Source: RGIG2041 sp045578865 (lineage in GTDB: Bacteria; Bacillota; Clostridia; UBA1381; UMGS1253). Taken from it: a DNA stretch of 64,000 nt. This document shows positions 32,548-41,558 of this stretch, piece by piece. Numbering within the stretch: the stretch's first letter is position 1; the number at the start of each line of letters is the position of its first letter. Made by a program: the position numbers and the translations under genes. Where the stretch lies: positions 53,294 to 117,293 of the forward strand of contig JAZNLB010000025.1 of assembly GCA_045578865.1 (NCBI GenBank), written 5' to 3'. The notes under the pieces were generated by a model that saw only the letters and a program-made list of their open reading frames with translations, ran no database searches and was not told where the DNA came from.

Positions 32548-33528
32548 TTATTGTACTGTTACACGAACAATCATATTATTGCTGCGTTCAAAAGGTTCGT
32601 TAAACACCATTTGTCCAAAGGTTTCTACCTTTTCGCCTTCAATTAAAAACATGACCTTAGTAATGCCTTCTAATTCTGTGAGTGTGTACACAATAGACTC
32701 AACCAACAGGGTTTCTGAAGAACTGCCCTCGGGCTTTTTATTTATAAAATCACTGGATAGATTCACATAGCAAATCCCTTCTTTTGTCTCGCAGGACAAA
32801 ACCTTGGCAGAAGAGGGAATTAATGAAATGCCACCTTGTTCGCTTGTGCCTTTAAACAACTCGTTTAAAATGGTCAATTCGTTGATTTTACCGCCATCCA
32901 CCTGCACGGCGCGGTCTTCGGTAATCAGCATATGCTCTGAGTCGCGGCTGGGGAAGTACAAGCGCATGGTTTTTAGTGTGCGGATTTCTCCGGGGTCGGA
33001 GGCATTTACAATATCTTCTTTGCCGAGTGCGCCCAGCGCAATTTTTCCTTGTCCTATAATTTCTTTGCCGTTGACACGCACGGTAACTTTATCGACTTTT
33101 TGTGTTTCACAAAGCGTTAACACAACGGTGCATACAGCCAAATTGTTTTCCAGGTCTGTTGCGTTGTAAAAAGTTGAGGAAAAATCGACGGTTGCGATCT
33201 TGTTTTCATTAATCGTAAGTGCGTTAACCTTGGTTTCGGCAGGGATGGCGCGTTTGTTAATAACGGCATCCTTTGGGCCGGCAATTAGTGCCTCACACAG
33301 AAGCTTGAGCAACGCAGCGTCATCTTGTTGTGCTTGTGCGTCTACTTCAATGCTGCGCTCTTCTTTGGAGAAATTTGAACCGGTACTATCTAAAAAGAAC
33401 AATGTAAAATTCTGCTTCGGTATAGTATCGGGGCGAAATAGAAAGAAGGTTGCCAACGCCAATGCTGCCAATAATATAATAACACAAATTACACTGATAA
33501 CGGATTTTACTGTTTTTGTCAGGTGCAT
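32548..33528 (-). CDS. GerMN-domain membrane-anchored protein
   Basis: The 326-residue protein has an N-terminal membrane helix (about 10-31) and two GerMN domains outside the membrane, around 38-180 and 192-320. Each has the pattern of a hydrophobic strand, an LLxALLxGP-type helix (LLKLLCEALIAGPKDA; LTILNELFKGTSEQGG) and a V(D/N)LSS(D/T)F turn (VDFSSTFYN; VNLSSDFIN). GerM of Bacillus supports engulfment and germination. Here it follows a response regulator and sensor kinase, an arrangement reminiscent of actinobacterial mtrAB-lpqB. It could modulate the kinase outside the cell. Confidence 0.83.
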   Translation of the reverse strand: MHLTKTVKSVISVICVIILLAALALATFFLFRPDTIPKQNFTLFFLDSTGSNFSKEERSIEVDAQAQQDDAALLKLLCEALIAGPKDAVINKRAIPAETKVNALTINENKIATVDFSSTFYNATDLENNLAVCTVVLTLCETQKVDKVTVRVNGKEIIGQGKIALGALGKEDIVNASDPGEIRTLKTMRLYFPSRDSEHMLITEDRAVQVDGGKINELTILNELFKGTSEQGGISLIPSSAKVLSCETKEGICYVNLSSDFINKKPEGSSSETLLVESIVYTLTELEGITKVMFLIEGEKVETFGQMVFNEPFERSNNMIVRVTVQ

Positions 33529-33596
33529 GCTATCACCAACCTTTCAACAATAAGATTGTAACATATAAAAATTACAAAACTGTTAAATTCCAAAAA

Positions 33597-35045
33597 TTAC
33601 TTGCCCGAATACGGCAAAATTACAATGAATTTACTGCCGACACCTTCGCTGCTGATGAGTTCAATGTGTCCTCCGTGTGTCGTAATTGCCTCGTTTGCAA
33701 TGGAAAGACCGAGACCGGTTCCGCCTGTGTCACGCGCTCTTGCGCGATCTACGCGGTAGAAACGATCGAAAATGCGCCCCTCCTGATCTTTGGGAATACC
33801 AATGCCGTTGTCCTCGATTTCGATAATGATTTTTGTTATATCACCATTTAATGAAATTTGAACAAAACCATCCTCATTTGTATATTTGATGCTGTTATCT
33901 GTGATGTTGTATATGGCCTCATACAGTTTGTCGTAGTCGGCAAGCATTTGCAGATGGTGGTCATCGTCGGTCGGCGTAAAAGAGAGATTGATGTTCTTTT
34001 CGCGCGCCAAAGGCGTGAGTTTTTTTACAACGGATACAATCAGGTTGTGTAAATCTACAGTTGTAAAATCGTTTCGGACAACCTGAGAATCACTTTTTGT
34101 CATTGTCAGCAGTTTTTCAATGATTCGATTAAGTCTGTCAATCTCGCCGGTAATATCCTCTAAAAATTCGGACGCCATTTCAATGTTGGCACCGTTTGCA
34201 AGTGCGGATTGTGCGGATTCGCAGGAGAGTCGAATGGTAGCAAGCGGCGTTTTTAATTCATGGGAAGCATCCGACACAAACTGTTTACGCTTGTCTTCCA
34301 ATAGAGTCAGTTTGCCGGACATATTATTAAAGGACTCACCCAGACGGGCAATCTCATCATGACCGACCACTTCGACTTTTTGGCTGAAATCACCTTCGGA
34401 AATTTCTTCAACTGCACGCGTGAGTTTGATGAGCGGCGATGTGATTACATTTGCCAAAAGAAAACTCAATAACGCCATAAGCAAACTCGATACGACAGAG
34501 AGCATCATCAGCGTTGAGCGGATATCACTTAAATACGCATCGGCATCCGTTAAAGATTTCTTTAAAAATACAAAGCCGATGGTTGTGTTGTTTTTGATAA
34601 CGGGCAGCGCGGTCTCAATGCTGTGTGTTCCGTTTTCGTTTTCGGTTACGGCCCAGGAACTGATTCCGGTATTCGCCTCACTGATGACCTTGGTTGCAGA
34701 AACATAGAACTTACCTGTTAAGTTTGCCTGTGTACTATTATCATAGCACACATAGGATTGTGAGTCTAATATCAGAACGCGAACCGGCTCGTCGAAAATG
34801 TCGCCGGAGATGTTGAACTTGCCGACTTCCATAGAGCCTTGCGTGGCAATGTCAGCAACGATATTGGCCTTGGCAAGTAAATCCATGCGCTCTCGGTCAT
34901 AAAAGTAATCTTTTAGCGCAGAAAGAATGTAGATGCTGATTAAAAACATCATTAAAAATGAAATCATTACATATGCAAAAGCCGTTTTCCAACGAAGGGA
35001 AGAGTGGCGAATGCGATTGTTAAATATTTTTATAATAATAACCAA
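33597..35045 (-). CDS. Two-component sensor histidine kinase
   Basis: This is a membrane sensor kinase of about 482 residues. Helix 1 (FAYVMISFLMMFLISIYILSAL) and helix 2 (TLMMLSVVSSLLMALLSFLLANV) flank an extracellular domain of about 130 residues. A HAMP domain follows, then the phospho-acceptor histidine in FVSDASHELKTPLATIRL. The N, G1 and G2 boxes are DNSIKYTN, DNGIGIP and TGGTGLGLSIA. The order matches WalK/PhoR-type kinases without a PAS domain. No ATG fits: the first good position is TTG at 35045, inside the end of the regulator gene; ATT codons just after it are also possible. Confidence 0.88.
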   Translation of the reverse strand: MVIIIKIFNNRIRHSSLRWKTAFAYVMISFLMMFLISIYILSALKDYFYDRERMDLLAKANIVADIATQGSMEVGKFNISGDIFDEPVRVLILDSQSYVCYDNSTQANLTGKFYVSATKVISEANTGISSWAVTENENGTHSIETALPVIKNNTTIGFVFLKKSLTDADAYLSDIRSTLMMLSVVSSLLMALLSFLLANVITSPLIKLTRAVEEISEGDFSQKVEVVGHDEIARLGESFNNMSGKLTLLEDKRKQFVSDASHELKTPLATIRLSCESAQSALANGANIEMASEFLEDITGEIDRLNRIIEKLLTMTKSDSQVVRNDFTTVDLHNLIVSVVKKLTPLAREKNINLSFTPTDDDHHLQMLADYDKLYEAIYNITDNSIKYTNEDGFVQISLNGDITKIIIEIEDNGIGIPKDQEGRIFDRFYRVDRARARDTGGTGLGLSIANEAITTHGGHIELISSEGVGSKFIVILPYSGK

Positions 35046-35703
35046 CTCCCCATTTTGTGTGGATATACTTCGGTTGTGCAGCGTCTGGCTCAATCTTTTC
35101 GCGCAGACGGCGCACATGCACATCTACCGTGCGGATATCGCCCGGATAGTCGTAGCCCCATACAATGTCTAATAAATTATCACGACTGTATACTTTGTTC
35201 GGATTGGTGATGAACAAATCCATTAAGTCAAATTCTTTACTGGTTAAATTGATTTCGCGACCGGAAACAATGACACGGCGTTGATTGTAGTCTATACGGA
35301 TATCACTGTTATCGGGCAAAGCTGCTTCGGATGCGGCATTTGCGTGTGCTTGCCGGCGCAAAATTGCTTTAACGCGTGCTTTAAGTTCCAAAACATTAAA
35401 TGGCTTGGTCATATAATCGTCTGCACCGTACTCCAAGCCCATAATCTTGTCCATGTCATCGCTTTTTGCTGTGAGCATAATGATAGGAACATTGGAAAAT
35501 TCGCGTATTTTCTGGCAAGCCTCCAGACCGTCGATTTTCGGCAACATTAAATCTAAAATGATTAAGCCGACGCTTTTGTCCTTTGCCATTTTCACGGCAT
35601 CTTCTCCGTCGTAGGCTACTTCACAAGTATAGCCATCCTGTTCTAAATTGAATTTGATGCCCTTGACGAACAATTTTTCATCGTCTACGATTAAAATTTT
35701 CAT
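35020..35703 (-). CDS. OmpR/PhoB-family response regulator
   Basis: The 227-residue protein has a receiver with phospho-acceptor D51 in LIILDLMLPKIDG, conserved threonine in MLTAKSDD and lysine in MTKPFN. A winged-helix domain follows (LTSKEFDLMDLFITNPNKVYSRDNLLDIVWGYDY and RTVDVHVRRLREKIE). It resembles WalR/PhoP-type regulators. It is the first gene of regulator-kinase-GerMN. The start at 35703 has AAGGAG 9 bases upstream; the in-frame ATG at 35727 does not. Its last 26 bases overlap the kinase gene, giving translational coupling. Confidence 0.93.
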   Translation of the reverse strand: MKILIVDDEKLFVKGIKFNLEQDGYTCEVAYDGEDAVKMAKDKSVGLIILDLMLPKIDGLEACQKIREFSNVPIIMLTAKSDDMDKIMGLEYGADDYMTKPFNVLELKARVKAILRRQAHANAASEAALPDNSDIRIDYNQRRVIVSGREINLTSKEFDLMDLFITNPNKVYSRDNLLDIVWGYDYPGDIRTVDVHVRRLREKIEPDAAQPKYIHTKWGVGYYYKNI

Positions 35704-35822
35704 ACCGCAGCGCTCCTTAATTTTCATTGATAATTTATTTTATCATATTTAAGAATGAAGGGCAAGGATTTGCAGAAAATATTTACACAAGAAAGCAAAA
35801 TGCCAAGTCCCGCCAATAGAAT

Positions 35823-35856
35823 AAAAAAGGGCATCCTTTCGGATACCCTCTTTTTT
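35823..35856 (-). terminator. Terminator of tRNA-Leu
   Basis: On the minus strand GAGGGTATCC and GGATGCCC form a hairpin with a GAAA loop, one mismatch and a U-run directly after the tRNA 3' end. Confidence 0.8.
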
Positions 35857-35857
35857 A

Positions 35858-35941
35858 TGGTGCGAGTGATGGGACTTGAACCCATACGCCATAAGCACAC
35901 GCCCCTCAAACGTGCCTGTCTGCCGATTCCAGCACACTCGC
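35858..35941 (-). tRNA. tRNA-Leu (anticodon GAG), CCA encoded
   Basis: The minus strand folds as a type II tRNA. The acceptor arm GCGAGTG pairs with CACTCGC, followed by discriminator A and encoded CCA. The D-arm contains TGGAATCGGCAGAC, the anticodon stem CACGT/GCGTG encloses TTGAGGG with anticodon GAG, then a long variable arm, and the T-arm GGGTTCAAGTCCC. It decodes CUC/CUU leucine codons. It stands alone, between the two-component operon and trkH. Confidence 0.96.
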
Positions 35942-36028
35942 AAACGACTTGTTTATTATACAGCAGAAATATGTGTTTGTCAACACTTTTTTTGAGTTTT
36001 TGAAAAAATTTTTCATGCTGAATTTACA

Positions 36029-36067
36029 TTGTAAAAAGGTGCGTCCTTTTGACGCACCTTTTTACAA
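36029..36067. terminator. Terminator of trkA-trkH
   Basis: TTGTAAAAAGGTGCGTC (36029-36045) pairs perfectly with 36051-36067 around a 5-base loop. It ends at the trkH stop region. Confidence 0.88.
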
Positions 36068-36068
36068 T

Positions 36069-37502
36069 TTATCTCTTCCATGCGTATGGAGAAAACAAGA
36101 TTAACATAGGAAAAATCTCTAATCGTCCAATAAGCATATCCAAACACAAGACCAGGATGGAAAGAGGGGAGTATGCTGAGAAATTTTGCATTGGGCCTAC
36201 GCCGGCAAGACCGGGGCCTATATTATTTAGTGTGGCGGTAATTGCGGTAAAATTCGTTGTAAAATCAAAATTATCTAAACTGATAATTAACATGGAAGCA
36301 ACAAAGATAATGATATATGCAGCCATATATACATTTACTGCGCGCACGGTTTCGTGGGCAATCTGTCGGCCGTTCATTTTAAGTTTTACAACACTTCTCG
36401 GATGTATTGAAATATGCACCTGCTTAACGATACTTTTAACCAAAATTACAATTCTGGATACTTTGATGCCGCCGCCCGTACTGCCTGCACAAGCACCGAT
36501 AAACATCAAAAGGACTAATATACTTTTGGAAAATTCCGGCCACAGGTTGAAGTCTACCGTGGAAAAACCGGTTGTGGTTATGATAGAACTAACCTGAAAC
36601 GCTACATGGCGTACTGTTTCACCCAATGTAGAAAACAGCGGGCGACAGTTGATGCTGATAAGCAAAACGGAAATCAATATGATAGAGAAATATGTTTTTG
36701 TTTCATCTGCTTGTGCAATTGTTTTCCAGCGACGCATCAAAACAAGGTAATAAAATGTAAAGTCAATGCCAAAAAGAAGCATAAACACCGTAATAACGAT
36801 TTGCACATAGGCGGAGTACTCACCGATACTTGCATTTATGATTCCGAAACCGCCTGTGCCAGCCGTGCCGAAGGACAATGTTAATGCCTCAAACAAATTC
36901 ATGCCACCACACAATAGCAGTATAATCAACAACCCTGTCATGGAAATATACATACCATAGAGCCATTTTGCACTTGTGCCGATTTTTGGCAATAGTTTTC
37001 CGACTGCGGGGCCGGTGCTTTCTGCTTTGATGAGGTGCAGATTTTCTCCGCCTGCCAAGGGGAGAATGGCAACTAAAAATACCAGCACTCCCATGCCGCC
37101 GATCCAGTGTGAAAAACTGCGCCAGAACAAAAGACTTTTAGGCAGGATTTCGATATCGGAAAGAACGGATGCACCGGTTGTTGTAAAACCGGAAACTGAT
37201 TCAAAGAGTGCATCGAAAAAGTTTTCAAAGTAGCCGGAGAAATGAAACGGCAAAGCGCCAAACAAACTAATAACAATCCAAGCAAAGCCTACGATGAAAA
37301 AACCTTCTTTTGCATACAAGGCTTTATTGTCTGGTTTTTTTAAGACCAAAGGTAGGCCCAGGGCAAGACACGGTATAATGCTCAACACATAAAGCATCCA
37401 GTTTTCACCGTAGATAAGCGCGCACGCCAATGGCGTGCAAAGACAAGCCGCCTCAATGCACAAAACCCAGCCTATAATATGAAAAATGATTTTATAGTTC
37501 AT
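36069..37502 (-). CDS. trkH: Potassium uptake protein TrkH/KtrB family
   Basis: This is the membrane channel of the Trk/Ktr potassium uptake system, 477 residues, with four M1-P-M2 units. Selectivity-filter segments are visible as GFTTTGASVLSD, GTAGTGGFGIIN, TTTGFSTVDF and AGSTGGGIKVSR. The extra N-terminal helices make it TrkH/TrkG-like rather than short KtrB. GGAG lies 9 bases before ATG 37502, and the regulatory partner trkA ends 6 bases upstream. Potassium flux would be gated by the nucleotide-binding partner. Confidence 0.94.
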   Translation of the reverse strand: MNYKIIFHIIGWVLCIEAACLCTPLACALIYGENWMLYVLSIIPCLALGLPLVLKKPDNKALYAKEGFFIVGFAWIVISLFGALPFHFSGYFENFFDALFESVSGFTTTGASVLSDIEILPKSLLFWRSFSHWIGGMGVLVFLVAILPLAGGENLHLIKAESTGPAVGKLLPKIGTSAKWLYGMYISMTGLLIILLLCGGMNLFEALTLSFGTAGTGGFGIINASIGEYSAYVQIVITVFMLLFGIDFTFYYLVLMRRWKTIAQADETKTYFSIILISVLLISINCRPLFSTLGETVRHVAFQVSSIITTTGFSTVDFNLWPEFSKSILVLLMFIGACAGSTGGGIKVSRIVILVKSIVKQVHISIHPRSVVKLKMNGRQIAHETVRAVNVYMAAYIIIFVASMLIISLDNFDFTTNFTAITATLNNIGPGLAGVGPMQNFSAYSPLSILVLCLDMLIGRLEIFPMLILFSPYAWKR

Positions 37503-37508
37503 AGTGTA

Positions 37509-38867
37509 TTACTCCAAAATATCACTGATATCATTAAAACCGGACTGCGTAGTTACGATGATAACGGTATCCCGTGATTTAATCATATCGCGACCACGAG
37601 GAATGATGATGTGTCCGCCTCTGTTGATGCAGGCAACGAGTACATTGCTTTTTAAATCCAGACTTTTAAGCGGAATGTTTGCAACCGGAGAATTTTCCGC
37701 TATGCGAAATTCGAGCGCTTCAGCTTTGTTGTCTAAAATGTAATGCAGTGTCTCTATGTTGCTGGCAAGAGAGTTTTTCATCGCACGAACATAGCGGACA
37801 ATGTATTCTGCGGTAATGTTTTTGGGGTAAACCATTGTGTCCAAATTTAGATTTTCGATTACATTGTCATAGGCAATACGATTGACTTTTGTAATTAATT
37901 TTGCACCAGTTTTGCTCTTGGCAAAAAGGGAAAGAAGTATGTTTTCTTCGTCAATATTTGTTAAGGCTACGAAAGATTCTGTGTGTTCTAGCCCCTCTTC
38001 TAACAAAAGCATGTTGTCCGTGCCGTCACCGTTAATTATGTTTGCCTTAGGCAACAACTCACAAAGCTCGTCACATCGTTTGGGATCGAGTTCAATGATT
38101 TTAACATCAATGTCAGATTGCAGAAGCATATCTGCAAGATAGTAGGCGGTATCGCCACCGCCGACAATCATTGTGTCTTTTACGCGGTTGGTTTTTATGC
38201 CGATTTTTCTGAAAAATTCTGCGGCGCTCTTAATGGTGGATACAATGCTGACAAGGTCGCCGCTTTGCAAAACAAAGTCACCGCGCGGAATAAAGGCATC
38301 GTCTCCGCGCTCAACACCACAAACTAAAATATCGCAGTGCAGTTTTGCTGCCATATTGGATACTTGCATGTTATTGAGCACGGACTCTTCGGAAATGCGG
38401 AATTTTAATATTTCAACTTTGCCGCGTGCAAAGGTGTCAATTTGAATTGCAGAAGGAAATCTGAGCACACGCGCCATTTCTTTTGCGGCTGCCTGCTCGG
38501 GGTTAATCACCATCGATAAGCCGAGATCATCTTTGAAAACGGCCAAAGACTTTACATATTCCGGTTTGCGGACGCGGGCGATTGTCTGACAGTTGCCGAG
38601 TTTTTTTGCCATCAGGCATGTCAGCATATTGATTTCATCGGACTGCGTTACGGCAATCATCAGGTCCGCGTTTTCTACGCCGGCCTCGGATAAAATTTCT
38701 ATATTACCGCAACTGCCGCACACACCCATAACATCATGCTGATTTACCAGCGTTTCGATGATGGAGGCGTTAATATCAACAACCGTGATGTTATGTTCTT
38801 TTTCATGGCTGAGGCGTTCAGTAAGTTTTTGTCCTACTTTGCCGCAACCCGCAATAATTATATTCAT
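37509..38867 (-). CDS. trkA: Trk potassium uptake regulatory subunit TrkA
   Basis: This is the peripheral NAD(H)-binding regulator of the Trk channel. The 452-residue protein has two RCK units. The first Rossmann fold has IIAGCGKVGQKLTERLS at the N-terminus with the adenine-binding VVDINAS. The second has MIVGGGDTAYYLADML with IIELDPKRCDEL. Each is followed by a TrkA-C domain (about 140-220 and 370-452). An ATG at 38873 is in frame, but GAGGT is correctly placed for 38867. It is the first gene of trkA-trkH. Confidence 0.95.
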   Translation of the reverse strand: MNIIIAGCGKVGQKLTERLSHEKEHNITVVDINASIIETLVNQHDVMGVCGSCGNIEILSEAGVENADLMIAVTQSDEINMLTCLMAKKLGNCQTIARVRKPEYVKSLAVFKDDLGLSMVINPEQAAAKEMARVLRFPSAIQIDTFARGKVEILKFRISEESVLNNMQVSNMAAKLHCDILVCGVERGDDAFIPRGDFVLQSGDLVSIVSTIKSAAEFFRKIGIKTNRVKDTMIVGGGDTAYYLADMLLQSDIDVKIIELDPKRCDELCELLPKANIINGDGTDNMLLLEEGLEHTESFVALTNIDEENILLSLFAKSKTGAKLITKVNRIAYDNVIENLNLDTMVYPKNITAEYIVRYVRAMKNSLASNIETLHYILDNKAEALEFRIAENSPVANIPLKSLDLKSNVLVACINRGGHIIIPRGRDMIKSRDTVIIVTTQSGFNDISDILE

Positions 38868-38905
38868 AAACATACCTCTTTTTAATAACTTGATATGATT
38901 AACTT

Positions 38906-38934
38906 ATTATAGCACTGTTCATTGCAAATAGCAA
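38906..38934 (-). promoter_or_regulatory. Promoter of trkA-trkH
   Basis: Minus-strand TTGCTA (38929-38934) and TATAAT (38906-38911) are 17 bases apart, 39 bases before the trkA start. Confidence 0.75.
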
Positions 38935-38943
38935 CATAAATTT

Positions 38944-38978
38944 AAAAGCCGGCAGCGCAGACTACGCCTCCGGCTTTG
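38944..38978 (-). terminator. Terminator of trmL-degV
   Basis: AAAGCCGG (38945-38952) pairs with CCGGCTTT (38970-38977) with a 17-base loop, 11 bases beyond the degV stop. Confidence 0.7.
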
Positions 38979-38988
38979 CGGTGTCAAA

Positions 38989-39879
38989 TTAATCATCTTC
39001 GTAGATTTTTCTTTTGGATTTTGTGCGGTAAAACAAAGCGAGTGTGCCCGGACCAATATGCGTGCCGACCGCTGCACCAATCTGCGATTGCATTACAAGC
39101 TTGCTGTCTTCGCCGCAAGCGTCCTTAACCGCATCCCAAAGTTGTGCGGCGCTGTCGTGGGCATTAGAGTGCACGATACAAAATTGCGGTTTTTGTGTAT
39201 CCATATCATCTGAAATGGCCTTTTGAACCAGTTTGGGTAATACGGTCTTTGCGCCGCGGAACTTGTCTACGGATTCCATAATGCCGCCAATAACGGAAAG
39301 AACCGGCTTGATGTTTAAAAGACTGCCGGCAATTAAACTTGCCTTGTTAATTCTGCCGCCTTTTTCGAGATATTTTAATGTATCTACCAACACATAAACA
39401 TTTGTATGTCGGCGCACATCCTTCATACCTTCAACGATTTCTTCCAGAGATTTACCTTCGTTATTTAAGCGGATACCTTCCATCAACATCAACACAATAT
39501 AAAGCGAATAGCTCATTGAGTCAACGATTTCGATTTTTGCGTCCGGATATTCTTCTAAAAGCTCGTTTTTAATCATGTGGCATGTCTGATTTGTGCCGCT
39601 TGCTTTCGAAGAAATTGTGATATAAACGGTTGCATCATAATTTTGAACGCCATCTTCGAGCATAGCCTTCAATTCCGGAATCGGCGGTTGGGAAGTGGTG
39701 GGGATTTGCGGGCCGGAGGTCAATTTGACATAAAAGTCTTCTGATGAAATATCCACCCAGTCACGAAGTTGAGTTCCGTCCGGAAATAAAATTGGCATGC
39801 CGATTACGGACACATTGTTTTCTTTTGCATATTCTTTTGGAATATCTGATGCCGAATCTACAATAAATTTAATATTCAT
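38989..39879 (-). CDS. DegV family fatty-acid-binding protein
   Basis: DegV/FakB proteins bind a fatty acid and present it to the kinase FakA. The 296-residue protein starts MNIKFIVDSASDIPKEYAKEN, has TSQPPIPEL, then SSKASGTNQTCHMI with the fatty-acid-carboxylate serine/threonine, and LEKGGRINKASLIAGSLLNIKPVLSV, the hallmark second-domain motif. Ligand and partner kinase are not identifiable here. ATGGAGAGC at 39891 is read better as a ribosome binding site (GGAGAG) for ATG 39879. trmL lies just upstream, but the two have no known functional link. Confidence 0.92.
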   Translation of the reverse strand: MNIKFIVDSASDIPKEYAKENNVSVIGMPILFPDGTQLRDWVDISSEDFYVKLTSGPQIPTTSQPPIPELKAMLEDGVQNYDATVYITISSKASGTNQTCHMIKNELLEEYPDAKIEIVDSMSYSLYIVLMLMEGIRLNNEGKSLEEIVEGMKDVRRHTNVYVLVDTLKYLEKGGRINKASLIAGSLLNIKPVLSVIGGIMESVDKFRGAKTVLPKLVQKAISDDMDTQKPQFCIVHSNAHDSAAQLWDAVKDACGEDSKLVMQSQIGAAVGTHIGPGTLALFYRTKSKRKIYEDD

Positions 39880-39897
39880 AATGCTCTCCATTCTTAT

Positions 39898-40392
39898 TTA
39901 CCATGTATATTTTGTCAGCGTTCCTGCCGACTTTAACGATGCAAAATCTGTCTGTCGCAATGCTTCGTATAGGACAACGGCTACGGAATTGGATAAATTC
40001 AAACTTCTCGCCTCGGATATCATCGGAATACGAATGCATGTTTCTTTGTGGTTGTGTAAAAGTGCTTCATCCAGGCCCTTGGTTTCTTTGCCGAACATTA
40101 TATAGTCGCCGTCTTTAAAGTGAATATCACAGTGGGACTGCGGTGCTTTTGTTGTGGCGAAATAGCAAGTGATGCCAGGATTTTTTGCAAAGAAATCATC
40201 CACATTATCGTAGTATGTAATATCCAGAAGATGCCAATAATCCAATCCGGCGCGTTTTAACTGTTTGTCGTTAATTTCAAAACCGAGCGGGCGGATGAGA
40301 TGCAGTCTGCTGCCGGTGGCGGCGCAGGTGCGTGCAATATTGCCGGTGTTTTGCGGAATTTCCGGCTCGCACAAAACAATGTTAAAACTCAA
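39898..40392 (-). CDS. trmL: tRNA (cytidine/uridine-34 2'-O) methyltransferase TrmL
   Basis: TrmL methylates the ribose of the wobble base in two leucine tRNAs. The 164-residue protein is a minimal SPOUT methyltransferase: NIVLCEPEIPQNTGNIARTCAATG (motif 1), DYIMFGKETKGLDEALL (motif 2) and ARSLNLSNSVAVVLYEALRQ (motif 3, the knotted SAM site). Length and order fit TrmL/CspR. The start is TTG at 40392 with AAGGAG 9 bases before it. It is first of two genes, and degV follows. A tRNA-Leu gene is in the same window. Confidence 0.93.
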   Translation of the reverse strand: MSFNIVLCEPEIPQNTGNIARTCAATGSRLHLIRPLGFEINDKQLKRAGLDYWHLLDITYYDNVDDFFAKNPGITCYFATTKAPQSHCDIHFKDGDYIMFGKETKGLDEALLHNHKETCIRIPMISEARSLNLSNSVAVVLYEALRQTDFASLKSAGTLTKYTW

Positions 40393-40465
40393 TCTTATCG
40401 TCTCCTTATAATCTCACAACTATTATACACGAAAAGATATGAAAAATCCAGTCTTTTTTATATTT

Positions 40466-40495
40466 TGAATAAAAAAGAGCAAAAACGAAAAAATA
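40466..40495 (+). promoter_or_regulatory. Weak candidate forespore promoter of gpr
   Basis: TGAATA (40466-40471) matches a sigma-G -35. The -10 is poor for sigma-G; GAAAAAATA (40487-40495), 15 bases later, partly fits sigma-F. gpr is a forespore gene in Bacillus, so the position is sensible, but the match is weak. Confidence 0.35.
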
Positions 40496-40524
40496 AATAA
40501 TATTATATTTTGGAGATGATATGC

Positions 40525-41490
40525 ATGTATTTTCCGCGAACAGATTTGGCTTTAGAACTTCAAGAGGAACTGAGTCGTGCTCAAACGGGGGACATAGACG
40601 GGATCGAAACCGAGATAGAACACAACGGTGATGTAAAAGTAACCAAAGTGAAAATTATCAATGAATTTGGTGCCAAAAAAATTGGAAAACCAATCGGCAA
40701 CTACATTACGCTCGAAATGGAAAATCTCACCTTTCAGGATGCTGAGCAATACAAGCTGGCGTGCGGTGCGTTAAAAGATGCGATAAATTATTTGTATACG
40801 CCTGACCGGAATCGGCCCATTCTGGTAGTCGGACTCGGCAACAGGTTTATTACGGCAGATGCGCTCGGACCAAAAGTGGCGGATCGTATATTTGTTACCC
40901 GCCATTTACATGGTCAGTTGCAGAAAGTGTTCGGCGATGCTCTGGCAAGCGTGTGTGCCGTTGCGCCGGGAGTATTGGGTATCACCGGAGTTGAAACGGC
41001 GGAAATCGTAGAGGGGGTGTGCGCGTGTGTGCAACCCGGTCTGATTTTGGTTGTTGATGCATTGGCGGCTAGGGAGGCAAAACGCCTGAATACCACTGTA
41101 CAGTTGTGTGATACGGGCATTACACCCGGTTCGGGTGTCGGCAACAGCAGAGCGGCTTTTAATGCACAGCGTTTTGGCGTGCCGGTGCTTGCCATTGGCG
41201 TGCCAACGGTGATTGATGCGCTAACCATGGCATACAATACGGCGTTTGCGGTTTTGCATGCTGCACAAACAAGCAACGGTGATACTTTGTCCTGTCTTCA
41301 AAACCTTACGGCTTCGGAACTTTATGAGGCGGTAGAAAGCATAATGGGACAACAAGTGAAAAGTTTGACGGTGACACCTAAGGAGGTTGATTTTGCGATG
41401 GAGCGAATATCAAAAGTGATTGCCGGAGGCATCAATTTATATTTGCATAAAGATATGACGGTTGAAGAACTCGATAGTCTGACGATGTGA
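40525..41490 (+). CDS. gpr: Germination protease GPR
   Basis: GPR degrades the small acid-soluble proteins that coat spore DNA, releasing amino acids at germination. The 321-residue protein starts MYFPRTDLALELQEEL, the conserved zymogen propeptide region. The catalytic core shows PILVVGLGNRFITADALGPKVADRI and APGVLGITGVETAEIVEGV. It continues with LILVVDALAAREAKRLNTTVQLCDTGITPGSGVGNSR and VPVLAIGVPTVIDA. GGAG lies 9 bases before ATG 40525; the ATG at 40516 is too close. It is monocistronic. spoIIP, often next to gpr, is absent. Confidence 0.95.
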   Translation: MYFPRTDLALELQEELSRAQTGDIDGIETEIEHNGDVKVTKVKIINEFGAKKIGKPIGNYITLEMENLTFQDAEQYKLACGALKDAINYLYTPDRNRPILVVGLGNRFITADALGPKVADRIFVTRHLHGQLQKVFGDALASVCAVAPGVLGITGVETAEIVEGVCACVQPGLILVVDALAAREAKRLNTTVQLCDTGITPGSGVGNSRAAFNAQRFGVPVLAIGVPTVIDALTMAYNTAFAVLHAAQTSNGDTLSCLQNLTASELYEAVESIMGQQVKSLTVTPKEVDFAMERISKVIAGGINLYLHKDMTVEELDSLTM

Positions 41491-41519
41491 TTGACAAAAT
41501 TGCATGAATGTTGTAAAAT
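41491..41519 (+). promoter_or_regulatory. Sigma-A promoter of yfmF-yfmH-lgt
   Basis: TTGACA (41491-41496) and TAAAAT (41514-41519) are 17 bases apart, right after the gpr stop. It drives a three-gene plus-strand operon. Confidence 0.8.
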
Positions 41520-41558
41520 AAAATCTGTATTTTTGATTGTATGGAGTGAGTTTTAGAT

